IMG/VR virus record: IMGVR_UViG_3300043786_000408
Span: 1-27,137 of that record
DNA from: a virus
Length of the DNA stretch: 27,137 nucleotides
Direction: 5' to 3' (one strand)
Shown here: positions 13,156-20,978 of the stretch, piece after piece
Layout: each line of letters begins with the position of its first letter
Position numbering within the stretch: the stretch's first letter is position 1
The notes under the pieces: model-generated
The model's input: the letters and a program-made list of their open reading frames with translations, nothing else
Databases searched by the model: none
What the model was told of the DNA's origin: nothing
Position numbers and translations under genes: made by a program

Positions 13156-14481
13156 TCAGTTCTTGCCACGCAGGAATCGGAACGCGTCCGTCTGCGTGTA
13201 CTTGATGTCAACCCGGCTGGTGCAGACCATGCCGATGTTGTCCTCGTCCGCGAAGCGCTCGTTGAGCACACGCAGCGAGAACTGGCTGCGCTGTCCAATC
13301 ACGAGGAAGTCGAACGCACCGATCAGGCCGCAGATGCCGCCACCGGTGTAGCCCGTCGACGTGGTGGCCGGATCGGGCACGTAATGCGACGCGTAGATCG
13401 GAATGCCCATCACGCGGTCGGGCTCGCCCAGGACGCCGCTCGGCTGCCAGAAGTAGGTGGTTGTCGAGCTGGACAGAATCGGCGCCTGCCGGATGAACTG
13501 CAGCACCTTGTCGCTCACCAGGATCGCGCAGCTGGGGTGCTGGCGATACTGACGCGGCAGGCTGTACACGAGGTCCTGAATCTCAGCGGCAGTGATCGCC
13601 GTGTTAGCGGCCAACTGCTTGCCGACCGACGGACCCGTCGAGGCAGTCGTGGCAGACGGTCCGACCGTCAGGATGCCAGTGGGCTGTCCGGACGCGCCGG
13701 TGCCCACGAGGAAGCCCTGCTCCTCCTTCTCCGCAAAACCCTTGGCGAAGGAGTTGGTCAGGATGTTCTCCAGGCTGAAGCCCGGGCCGCGGGCGGGGGC
13801 GTCCTCGGCCAGCTCGCGGCTGACCTTGGCGAGACCCGCCAGCTTCTTGGCGTTGAGGACCACGCTGCTGAAGGTGGGGTTGGTGCTCAGCGAGTCAGTG
13901 ATTGAGCTGCCTTCCGTGGTCCAGTTGACCGAAGCCACGTTGCTCTCGATCACCAGGTCACGCTTCCATGACCCCATCGGCATGATCTGGGCGAGTTTGC
14001 GCAGGGTCACGACCTTCTGCAACTGCTCGAAGATCTTGTCGCTGAACTCGGTCGGGGCGATCACATCGCCCAGGCCCGTGCCACCCTCGCTCAGGGCGCG
14101 CTGCTCGTTCGGCCCGATCAGCTCGCCGCGGCGGAGGTAGGAGTCGAACGCATCCCGGTACTCGTCGGTATCGGCCCACGAGCCCCAGCGGGTGCCCTTG
14201 TTGGCCTTGACCGCCTTGGTCGCGGAGCGACGCTCGGGAGCGTCGGGCGACTCAACCCAGCCCAGGTTGGTGTCCTTTTGGGCCAGCTGCATGAGGCTCA
14301 CGTTCCGCTCGCGCTGCTCCTGCAGCTTGCGGTACTCGGCCTGCATCGCGTCGAAGCGCTGCGTGTCCTCGGCGCTCATGTCGCCGCCGTTCTCGTTCGC
14401 CGCGTCGATCATCGACTGCATCTCGCGGTAGAGGGCGCCCATCTTCTCGACGAGCCCTCGGTAGGTGTCCTTGTCGTTCAT
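13156..14481 (-). CDS. HK97-fold major capsid protein with N-terminal delta domain
   Basis: 441 residues, ATG at 14481 with AAGGGA upstream. Residues 1 to about 70 are a charged coiled coil (VEKMGALYREMQSMIDAAN...), the delta/scaffolding domain that the prohead protease removes in HK97-type phages. The HK97 fold runs from about 105: N-arm, the SEGGTGLGDVIAPTEFSD start, E-loop region with VNWTTEGSSIT, spine helix with KVSRELAEDA, and the P-domain and A-domain to the C-terminal ERFADEDNIGMVCTSR. It is one of two tandem paralogues; with the delta domain, this copy looks like the main shell protein. Confidence 0.92.
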   Translation of the reverse strand: MNDKDTYRGLVEKMGALYREMQSMIDAANENGGDMSAEDTQRFDAMQAEYRKLQEQRERNVSLMQLAQKDTNLGWVESPDAPERRSATKAVKANKGTRWGSWADTDEYRDAFDSYLRRGELIGPNEQRALSEGGTGLGDVIAPTEFSDKIFEQLQKVVTLRKLAQIMPMGSWKRDLVIESNVASVNWTTEGSSITDSLSTNPTFSSVVLNAKKLAGLAKVSRELAEDAPARGPGFSLENILTNSFAKGFAEKEEQGFLVGTGASGQPTGILTVGPSATTASTGPSVGKQLAANTAITAAEIQDLVYSLPRQYRQHPSCAILVSDKVLQFIRQAPILSSSTTTYFWQPSGVLGEPDRVMGIPIYASHYVPDPATTSTGYTGGGICGLIGAFDFLVIGQRSQFSLRVLNERFADEDNIGMVCTSRVDIKYTQTDAFRFLRGKN

Positions 14482-14505
14482 GTGTTTCCCTTTCGTTGTG
14501 CGGGC

Positions 14506-15756
14506 TCAGGACCGGTTTACGTTCAACACGCCTGAGGAATGGAGGAGAGCCCCGTCCGCCCGCACGCTGGCGACGAAGGCTGTGGAATCGGTGTCCGCGT
14601 ACCGCTCGCTCAGACGCGTCACGGTGAAACCCGCGAAGTTGGTCACGAGGAGGTACTTGCTCGGATCGAAGAACATCACCAGCGTGTCGCCGCTGGCTGG
14701 AGTGGTATTGCTCAGCCGGTGATAAATCGTCGGCAGGCCCTCGACCGTCGTGCCCTGCTTCATGTTGCCCATGAACACCGGGAACAGCGGCGGGTAGAAG
14801 GTCGAGTCAAACGATGCGGTGAGTCGGCTGTTGATCACCGCGACGCTGTTGATCCACTGTTCGTACGCCATGGGCGACAGCGCCGAGTTGGTCGAGGCCC
14901 ACGCACCGGCCAGGATGTCGCTGGCCTTGTTGGTGGTCGCCACGCCGGTGCTGGCCGTGCGGCTGTACGCCTTGGCGGAATTGAACGCGCCCTGACACTC
15001 GCTCGTGCCGTTGCCAATCAGGATTTGACGGTTGATCTCGGTCTTCAGTTCGCTTGCAAACTCTTGCAACAGGAACTGCTCGACGCTAGCTGCGGCGGCT
15101 GAATCCTCCAGCAGCTCGTTGCTGACGCGGGCCCAGATGTGGACCTTCTTGAGGCCAAAGGTGTAGGTCGTGCTGCCGCCGCTGCCTTGCTGCGGCAGAG
15201 CAAACTGCGTGCTGCTGGTGTACGACTCGGTGCGCAGTCCCTCAGTGCCGATCACGGCAGTAGCGGTCGCACCCGAGCCGCCGCCGCCCGAGAAACTGAC
15301 CGTCGGAGCAGACGTGTAGCCGCTGCCAGCGTTGGTCACCGCAATGCTGACCACCGCGCCGCCGCTGATCGTGGCCGTGGCCGTGGCACCCGATCCACCG
15401 CCGCCGGTAAACGCCACCGTCGGGGCCGAGGTGTAGGCGCTTCCTCCAGCGGTCACGTCGATGCGTGCTACCACGCTGGTGTTATTGATGACATCCGAGC
15501 CGACGTAGATGGGGGCAGTGAACTTCTCGGAACTCTGCACCATGCGGACGCGGCTCAGGATTGCGTCCTGCTGCATCGCCGAGTCGATGAAGTCGATCCA
15601 GCCCGTGGGGGCGACGCCGCTGCCCAGGCCGGAGCCAGACAGGCTCAGGGCTCGGGTCTCAGCATCGCTGAGGCGGTTGACGCCGTGCCTCAGGTACGTC
15701 TGGAACAGGTGGCGGTACTCGTCGCCGCCGCGGTCCAGGGTTGTCTTGGTTGCCAT
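14506..15756 (-). CDS. Second HK97-fold capsid paralogue with repeat insertion
   Basis: 416 residues, ATG at 15756 with CGGAGA seven bases upstream. It aligns with the neighbouring capsid protein throughout: [38 protein letters not shown], and [14 protein letters not shown] near the C-terminus. It differs in two ways. It has no coiled-coil delta domain. At residues about 96-170, in the region corresponding to the E-loop, it carries two repeats of about 38 residues ([19 protein letters not shown] type). It could be a second shell protein, a vertex protein or a duplicated capsid gene used as decoration. It is the first gene after the 225-bp leader. Confidence 0.85.
   Translation of the reverse strand: MATKTTLDRGGDEYRHLFQTYLRHGVNRLSDAETRALSLSGSGLGSGVAPTGWIDFIDSAMQQDAILSRVRMVQSSEKFTAPIYVGSDVINNTSVVARIDVTAGGSAYTSAPTVAFTGGGGSGATATATISGGAVVSIAVTNAGSGYTSAPTVSFSGGGGSGATATAVIGTEGLRTESYTSSTQFALPQQGSGGSTTYTFGLKKVHIWARVSNELLEDSAAAASVEQFLLQEFASELKTEINRQILIGNGTSECQGAFNSAKAYSRTASTGVATTNKASDILAGAWASTNSALSPMAYEQWINSVAVINSRLTASFDSTFYPPLFPVFMGNMKQGTTVEGLPTIYHRLSNTTPASGDTLVMFFDPSKYLLVTNFAGFTVTRLSERYADTDSTAFVASVRADGALLHSSGVLNVNRS
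15241..15471. repeat. Two ~115-bp coding repeats in the second capsid gene
   Basis: The two units (residues about 96-133 and 134-172 of the paralogue) share [19 protein letters not shown]. Each looks like a small beta domain of the GSGY...P-V-F-GGGGSGA class found as repeats in many phage structural proteins. They are similar but not identical at DNA level. Confidence 0.75.
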
Positions 15757-15980
15757 CACAGTCTCCGGGGTTATCGCCGGGACTGCGCAGCAAAATGGCG
15801 CACTGACCCGGCGGTTGTCTTCGTCGTTGACATCCGCAGTTCGAGCCAGTGCGCCACACGGGCTGCACGGAGGATCGCTCGCTCGTCAGTCAGCGTGCAC
15901 TAGGCAGGGGCTGCTGGGAGCGGAGGTATGAGTTGTCGGGTTCATTAGACCAATTCAGGAACCCGGTTCAAGGGGCAACG
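15757..15980 (-). promoter_or_regulatory. Capsid leader with candidate promoter and inverted repeat
   Basis: This 224-base stretch holds no gene and is the longest gap in the genome. On the minus strand, TTGAAC (15966-15971), 16 bases, then TCTAAT (15944-15949) form a candidate -35/-10 promoter firing into the capsid genes. Downstream, TGGCGCACTG (15796-15805) and CAGTGCGCCA (15847-15856) are perfect inverted repeats with a 41-base loop; in the transcript they would form a long-range stem before the capsid start. Confidence 0.5.
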
Positions 15981-16502
15981 TCACGCCGGGGGCATCAGCC
16001 GCAGACGCCTGGCCGGCGCCGGATGGGCCTCAGCCCGGGCCTCGACGCTTGTGCCCTCGTTGGCAGGGAACGTGACCAGGCTGATCTCCAGCAGGTCGGC
16101 GTCGCGGATGATCCGCAGCGGTTTGGCCGCGCCCTTCTCGTAGGTCTCGTCACGCACCTGAAACCCGAAGGAGCACTGCGTGACCACGCCGCTCTTAACC
16201 AGCTCGTAAGCCTCGCGTCCGCTCTGGGTGTCGGGCAGGGTGGCCTCGAAGCCCAGGCCGGTTTCATCGGCCCACAGACGGAGGTTGCCAGCCCGGACGC
16301 GGGCCAGCGGCTTGCCGGTGTCGTGGTTCCAAAGCAGGGCAATCTCGTCGGCCTGGTCCAAAGCCTTGTTGAACGCGGCTGGGTCCAGCCGTTCCTCAAA
16401 TGAGCCCATATCGTAAATGTCCCAGGTGGCGGCATAACCGCTGACGCGAAGGCCCTCGCCGCCGCTCAGGGTGCCCTTGTCTCGTGTCTCACGCTTGTGC
16501 AT
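15981..16502 (-). CDS. HK97-family prohead protease
   Basis: 173 residues, ATG at 16502, overlapping the portal gene by 14 bases. It matures the capsid by removing the delta domain. The pattern is clear: GYAATWDIYD, FNKALDQ, LLWNHD with catalytic His60, SGVVTQCSFGF with Ser111, and DLLEISLVTFPANEG with Glu139 as probable third member. The length is normal for this family. It sits directly between portal and capsid genes, as in HK97. The only nearby substrate with a scaffold domain is the capsid protein at 13156-14481. Confidence 0.92.
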   Translation of the reverse strand: MHKRETRDKGTLSGGEGLRVSGYAATWDIYDMGSFEERLDPAAFNKALDQADEIALLWNHDTGKPLARVRAGNLRLWADETGLGFEATLPDTQSGREAYELVKSGVVTQCSFGFQVRDETYEKGAAKPLRIIRDADLLEISLVTFPANEGTSVEARAEAHPAPARRLRLMPPA

Positions 16503-18249
16503 TGTTGATCTCCAGAAGGGGAAGGTTGAGCAGAGTCACCTTGAGCAAGTCCAGCAAGGCGGCCGCGGCCGATCCCGGCATGGACCGCAGCCCGTCCAGC
16601 TGCTCGCCCAAGGTCTTGATGTCGCCGATGCGGCTCCGCAGCATGCGGGCGTGCCGCACCAGGTCGGCGTCCAGCACGGCCACCGCCTGGGCCTCGTCAC
16701 CGAGCAGGCGGCCCAGCCCGGCCACGACCGACCGCAGGTCCGCATCGAGGCAGTCGATTGGTGGCGCCCACCGGTCGAGCTTCGCCTGCGTGCGCTGCCG
16801 AATCAGATACTCGGATAGTCGGGCCAGGTGACGCTGGTACGCAGCCTCGACCGCTGGACGAACCGCCGCAATGGCCACCGACGCGACCGCTGCACGGTCC
16901 TCGGCCTCGTTGTCATCGCTGGGGGCCTCAGGCTCGATCTCGTCGGGCTCAATGTCCACAGACGGCTCCTCAGCCTCCGGCGCCTCGGCGGGCGCGGTAG
17001 GCCCTTCAGCAGGCTGCTGGCCGGGGGCCTCGGTGTTCATGGGCACGCGGATCTGGTCGCCGCCATCGACTGCCGGGCGCCCTTCCAGAGCGCGGGCCTC
17101 GTTGACGGTCAGGATGCCGTTGGTGATGCCGACCGCGTACGCGTTGAACCGGGTGCTCATGTCAGCCCGGAGCAGGCTGTCGAAACTGATCCGGGTGCAG
17201 AATGCCTCGCCGCGGGGGATCAACTTCCGGCTGGCCTCCTGCTCCAGCCGGGTGGCCCAGCTGCTCAGGGTGTGCTTGACGAACTCGCTGTCGGCCTGCT
17301 CGGCGCTGTTCCAGCTGGTGGCGTCGGTGTCGCCGACCTTGTGGCTGGGAACGCCAAACGCCGCCGCGATCTGCTGGCGGCAATACTTCCGCATCTCGAT
17401 CAGGTCCGCGTCTCTAAAGTTGGGGGAGATGGGGTCGTACTTGAGCCCGTCCTCCAACACGGCCACGCGACCGGCGCGGCTTGCACCACCGTGTGCCGCC
17501 TGCCACGCCTCCCGCAGTCGCTTCGACGCCTCAGGGCTCAGTCGGCCAGGCATCTGCAGCGTTCCGGCCGGTACCGCGTTGTTCGCGTAGAACGTGGTCA
17601 CGTACCGCTGCACCTCCAGCTCCAGCCCGATGATGTCACGCATCAGGTGGATCGGCGGCACGCCGAGCACGCCCTCCATGGTGGGGCCAGTCAGGTGAAA
17701 CACGTCGTACGCTCGGAACCGACGCGCCGACTTCTCGGGATCGGTCCCGGTGTACCGGCCGCTAAAGACCTGGTAGTAGGGCTGGTTCGCCTCGTCGCGG
17801 TACATGCTCACGTAGTCCGGCCGCAGCAGTTCCAGGGCCACGGCACGCCCGGCCGCGTCACGCTGGATGTACGCGTAGCCGTTTCCAGCCAGCAGCGCGT
17901 TGGTGATCAGGGCCTCGCGGAACGAGACCGCGGTGTAGTCCTCGCCGGGCTCGTAGTTCAGCAGGCCGTAGAGCGGGTGGGCAGACTCAGCCACCTTGCC
18001 ATCGGCCGACTCGCGCATCACCTGCCACTCTAGCCGGGCCAGCGAGCCCGCGATCAGACGCACGCAACTGAACACGCTCGGGGCCTCCAGCGCCCGCGTC
18101 GGCGTGATCACCTCGCCGGTGTAGGAGTAGGTCTGGATATACGACTGCACGGAACCCGAGACGGGCTGGCCAATGGGAACCGTCTCCTCAAAGTCCGAGC
18201 GCGGCGGGGGGGCTCCGAGGTAGCGACGCAGTAGGTCTGTCAGACCCAT
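16489..18249 (-). CDS. HK97-family portal protein with long acidic C-terminal extension
   Basis: 586 residues, ATG at 18249, overlapping the terminase gene by 10 bases. It forms the dodecameric DNA channel of the capsid. The portal core spans to about 405 with APSVFSCVRLIAGSLA, NALLAGNGYAYI, FGVPSHKVGD and TSWNSAEQADSEFVKHTLSS. The core has the usual length of the family (about 400-430). Residues about 408-452 are a Pro/Glu/Asp-rich linker, followed by about 130 residues of helical sequence. The extension could be an inner-capsid or scaffold-like domain. No frameshift or fusion is apparent. Confidence 0.93.
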   Translation of the reverse strand: MGLTDLLRRYLGAPPPRSDFEETVPIGQPVSGSVQSYIQTYSYTGEVITPTRALEAPSVFSCVRLIAGSLARLEWQVMRESADGKVAESAHPLYGLLNYEPGEDYTAVSFREALITNALLAGNGYAYIQRDAAGRAVALELLRPDYVSMYRDEANQPYYQVFSGRYTGTDPEKSARRFRAYDVFHLTGPTMEGVLGVPPIHLMRDIIGLELEVQRYVTTFYANNAVPAGTLQMPGRLSPEASKRLREAWQAAHGGASRAGRVAVLEDGLKYDPISPNFRDADLIEMRKYCRQQIAAAFGVPSHKVGDTDATSWNSAEQADSEFVKHTLSSWATRLEQEASRKLIPRGEAFCTRISFDSLLRADMSTRFNAYAVGITNGILTVNEARALEGRPAVDGGDQIRVPMNTEAPGQQPAEGPTAPAEAPEAEEPSVDIEPDEIEPEAPSDDNEAEDRAAVASVAIAAVRPAVEAAYQRHLARLSEYLIRQRTQAKLDRWAPPIDCLDADLRSVVAGLGRLLGDEAQAVAVLDADLVRHARMLRSRIGDIKTLGEQLDGLRSMPGSAAAALLDLLKVTLLNLPLLEINNAQA

Positions 18250-19874
18250 GTGATGGTCCTTTCTTCGTAGACGCTGGGTCCGTGCTCGTCCTGCTTCTGG
18301 TGCAGCCAGGTGGCGAGCGCGGTGACGAGAGCAGCGAGCGGGTCAATGCGCTCCGTGCTGCTCGACTTCGATGGCTTGAGGTTCCCGGCCGGGTCCTGAT
18401 CCACGACCGTGTTGCTGACTGCCCAGTTCAGTAGGCAGTTGTCGGGGTGACGAATCTTCCGGCTGGTCACCAGGGCTTCGAGCCGCTTGCACGGTTCGCT
18501 GAGCGTGCGGAATCCTTGCCGCACCTCAAGCATGGGAACGCCCTCGGTGTAGAGCCCGCTGGCCAGCTGCGTGGCGTTCCATGGGTCGTAGCCGATGTGC
18601 CGCACCTGGTAGCGGCGGAACACGTCGCGGATGCGGGCCGCGATGTGGTCGTAGTCCACCACCGAGCCCGGCGTCGGGTGCAAGTGGCCCTTGCTCGCCC
18701 ACACGTCGTACGGGGCCCGGTCACTCCGGCTGCGCCGGCGGATGCCTTCCTCTGGGCACCAGGTCCACGTGAGCACGTCCACCGACCCGTCGCCGGCAGG
18801 AAACACCAGCGCCAGCGAAGACAGGTCCGTTGTCGTGGACAGGTCCAGCCCACCCCAGCACTCACGGCCCTGCAGGCTGTCGGCGTCCGCCGCGCTCGAC
18901 GCACACGCCGCCCAGGCGTCGCTGCTGATCCAGACCCGCTTGCTCTCGGTCCACTGGCACAGGTACAGCTGGCGGAACGTGGTCTCGTAGGTCGGCAGTT
19001 CCTTCGCCTTGTCGCACTCAGCCCGCAGGAACTCTTCCGACACGGTGACACCCAGAGAGGGGTTGCACTGCCGCCAGACCTTCGGGCTCTTCCAGTCCGC
19101 CTCGACCGGAGCGGAGAACAGCACCGGCATGAACGCCGGGTCCTCAATGACACCGTCCCGTACCTTGGCCGCGTAGTCGTGCAGTTCCCAGCACAGGCTT
19201 TCGCGGTCGTGTCCTGCGGTCGTGATGCAGACCTGCAGCGGCTGCTTGCGAGCACCCATCGAGGTCACCATCGCGTCGTACAGGTCGCGGTCCGCGAATG
19301 TGTGCACCTCGTCGAAGATCACGCATGACGCGTTCTTGCCGTGCTTGGTCCCCGCGTCGCTGCTCAGCACCTCCAGTTTCGACGTGCCGAACGTGATCAC
19401 GTTGCGGAACACCTCGACCTTCGACGCCAGTTCGGCGTTGCTCTGCACCATCTGCCTGCAGGCGTCTCCGACAATCGCCGCCTGGTCGCGGGCTGAGGCA
19501 CAGCAGTAAACCTCGGCTCCCTGCTCGTGGTCGCAGAGCAGCATGTAGAGCCCGATCGCAGCCAACAAAGTGCTCTTGCCGTTCTTCCGCGGGATCTCGA
19601 TGTACGCGCTGCGAAATCGACGGGTGCCGTCGGCACGCTTCCAGCACAGCAGGGCACCAAGCAGGTCGCGTTGCCAGGGCAGCAGCTCGAAGGGGCGGCC
19701 CGCCCACACGCCCTTGGTGTGACGCAGCAGCCCGAAAAACTGCGTCAGGCGCTGCAGTTCCTCCACGTCAAACCAGTCGCCCTTGCGGGCGGTGGCTGAC
19801 GCACTGAAGCCCGCGACGGGGGCCAGCTTGTCAGGCGATCTTCGGCTTAAGGAGCGCGTCGATGCCCGAGGCAT
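18240..19874 (-). CDS. Terminase large subunit
   Basis: 544 residues, ATG at 19874, overlapping the small-subunit gene by 44 bases. It packages DNA with an ATPase and cuts it with an RNase H-like nuclease. Visible: Q-motif-like LPWQRDLL, Walker A PRKNGKST (95-102), Walker B CVIFDEVH (184-191), and nuclease residues in GLDLSTTTDLSS (Asp344, Asp350) with a C-terminal RIDPLAALVTAL carrying the third acid. Length is typical of the HK97/P27-associated type. With the adjacent HNH gene this suggests cohesive-end packaging, but no cos site could be located by eye. Confidence 0.95.
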   Translation of the reverse strand: MPRASTRSLSRRSPDKLAPVAGFSASATARKGDWFDVEELQRLTQFFGLLRHTKGVWAGRPFELLPWQRDLLGALLCWKRADGTRRFRSAYIEIPRKNGKSTLLAAIGLYMLLCDHEQGAEVYCCASARDQAAIVGDACRQMVQSNAELASKVEVFRNVITFGTSKLEVLSSDAGTKHGKNASCVIFDEVHTFADRDLYDAMVTSMGARKQPLQVCITTAGHDRESLCWELHDYAAKVRDGVIEDPAFMPVLFSAPVEADWKSPKVWRQCNPSLGVTVSEEFLRAECDKAKELPTYETTFRQLYLCQWTESKRVWISSDAWAACASSAADADSLQGRECWGGLDLSTTTDLSSLALVFPAGDGSVDVLTWTWCPEEGIRRRSRSDRAPYDVWASKGHLHPTPGSVVDYDHIAARIRDVFRRYQVRHIGYDPWNATQLASGLYTEGVPMLEVRQGFRTLSEPCKRLEALVTSRKIRHPDNCLLNWAVSNTVVDQDPAGNLKPSKSSSTERIDPLAALVTALATWLHQKQDEHGPSVYEERTITWV

Positions 19875-20298
19875 CCCCCTTCTGCTTTCTCGACGAAACT
19901 AGACCCACACGACTTGCAGGAGTTAGCCCAAACTCCTTGCCGATCTTCGACGCCTCAGCCCAGGCATCGTCACGGACTTTCTTCATCGGATTCTGCCACT
20001 TGCCCTGGGCGGTTTCAATGACCAGCCCGGCCTGTCGGACCTCCGCATCAGCACGCTCCATCTCGGCCATCAACGCGGCCCAGCGATTGTGAGCGGCGTA
20101 GTCCTCGGCCGCGTACAGACCCATCCGCCGAAGGTCCTCGATCAGCCTGTCGAAGTACCAGCGAGCCCGCTCGTCGCTGGCGACAAACGGCAGCAGCAAC
20201 GCGGGCCCGTCGGTTCCGGTCGGCTCTTCAGCGCGCACCTTCGCCTTTTCGCTGCCTCGAAACTGCAGAATCGCTGTCGGTGTCGGTTTGCGTCCCAT
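19831..20298 (-). CDS. Terminase small subunit, P27 family
   Basis: 155 residues. The ATG at 20298 is preceded by a perfect AGGAGG at six bases; the frame extends further upstream but without support. It begins MGRKPTPTAILQFRGSEKAK and continues with the family's DERARWYFDRLIEDLRRMGL, AAEDYAAHNRWAALMAEMERA, GKWQNPMKKVRDDAWAEASK and EFGLTPASRV. The small subunit recognises the packaging site and hands it to the large subunit. The gene is directly upstream of the large subunit, as in HK97-type phages. Confidence 0.9.
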   Translation of the reverse strand: MGRKPTPTAILQFRGSEKAKVRAEEPTGTDGPALLLPFVASDERARWYFDRLIEDLRRMGLYAAEDYAAHNRWAALMAEMERADAEVRQAGLVIETAQGKWQNPMKKVRDDAWAEASKIGKEFGLTPASRVGLVSSRKQKGDASGIDALLKPKIA

Positions 20299-20370
20299 AT
20301 CAAGCCTCCTATTCACCGATTCGGGAGCCGCGTGTAGACAGGGCCCGGTGTCGGTCATGCCGATATTGCG

Positions 20371-20703
20371 TCATTTCGTCAGCCCCCCCGGTCTTCTCGC
20401 CCGCACGTCCTGCTGCGTCTTCACCGCGTGGCAATCGACGCACAACGGCTGCAAGTTGCCTCGGTCGTGGTCGCCTCCGTCCCGTAGCGGGCGAATGTGA
20501 TCCACGACCGTGGCCGCAGTCACCCGGCCGCGTGCCATGCATCGGCGGCACACGGGCTCCTCGTTCAGCACCACCTGTCTGAGCAGCTGCCACTGGCGGC
20601 CGTACCCACGCTCATGCGTGGTGCCTCGGTCCTCGGCCTGGTGGGTCACCACGCGTGGCGTCGGGGCAGGGCCCACCCTCAGCCTGGGCGGACGCTGCCT
20701 CAT
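20371..20703 (-). CDS. HNH endonuclease next to terminase
   Basis: 110 residues, ATG at 20703 overlapping the upstream stop (ATGA). A Cys4 zinc frame (CRRC at 52-55 and CVDC at 88-91) surrounds the HNH core: DHIRPL with His69, GNLQ with Asn83, and His92 after CVDC. In HK97-type phages an HNH protein encoded beside the terminase is needed for cos cleavage during packaging. Its gap to the small terminase is 72 bases, with no other gene in it. Confidence 0.9.
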   Translation of the reverse strand: MRQRPPRLRVGPAPTPRVVTHQAEDRGTTHERGYGRQWQLLRQVVLNEEPVCRRCMARGRVTAATVVDHIRPLRDGGDHDRGNLQPLCVDCHAVKTQQDVRARRPGGLTK

Positions 20704-20978
20704 GCCTGCCTCCAGCCTGCACGCCACAGTGCTCGGGCGATGGACGTGGCCGTGGTGTCCACGGCCTCCTCGTCCAGCTCGGGTCGAGCCGCGTGCAGCA
20801 CCTCGTGCACCAGCGTGTCGAGCATGGCTTGCGGCTTGAGGCTGCGGCGGATGCTGATGGTGGGGTGCCTGCCAGGCGGGTGGTCGCACAGTCCCCACGC
20901 CTTGCCCATTGCCTTGGCCTCCACAAACTGAACCCGCCAGGTGCGGCCGTTGATCCTGGTGCGGTAGTCACTGGGCAT
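20700..20978 (-). CDS. Small zincin-like protein with HExxH motif
   Basis: 92 residues, ATG at 20978 with GGGAGG six bases upstream. Residues 58-62 are HEVLH, the zinc-binding and catalytic motif of metallopeptidases, in the context LDTLVHEVLHAARPELDEE, with acidic residues after the motif available as third ligand. It resembles small SprT/zincin-like proteins found in phages. Too short for a whole secreted peptidase; could be an intracellular minimal protease. It lies between the metallophosphoesterase and HNH genes. Confidence 0.75.
   Translation of the reverse strand: MPSDYRTRINGRTWRVQFVEAKAMGKAWGLCDHPPGRHPTISIRRSLKPQAMLDTLVHEVLHAARPELDEEAVDTTATSIARALWRAGWRQA

Noticed and set aside
16828-18033. 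Long plus-strand open frame (401 codons) opposite the portal gene
   Set aside because: It is antisense to a clear HK97 portal gene, has a His/Arg/Gly/Val-rich composition typical of shadows in GC-rich DNA, and no domain or ribosome site.
18447-19328. Plus-strand open frame (293 codons) opposite the large terminase
   Set aside because: Antisense shadow of a gene with intact Walker and nuclease motifs; Arg/His/Val-rich and without family features.
20299-20370. Promoter in the gap between HNH and small terminase genes
   Set aside because: No -35/-10 pair with acceptable spacing could be found; the gap only holds the strong AGGAGG of the small terminase.
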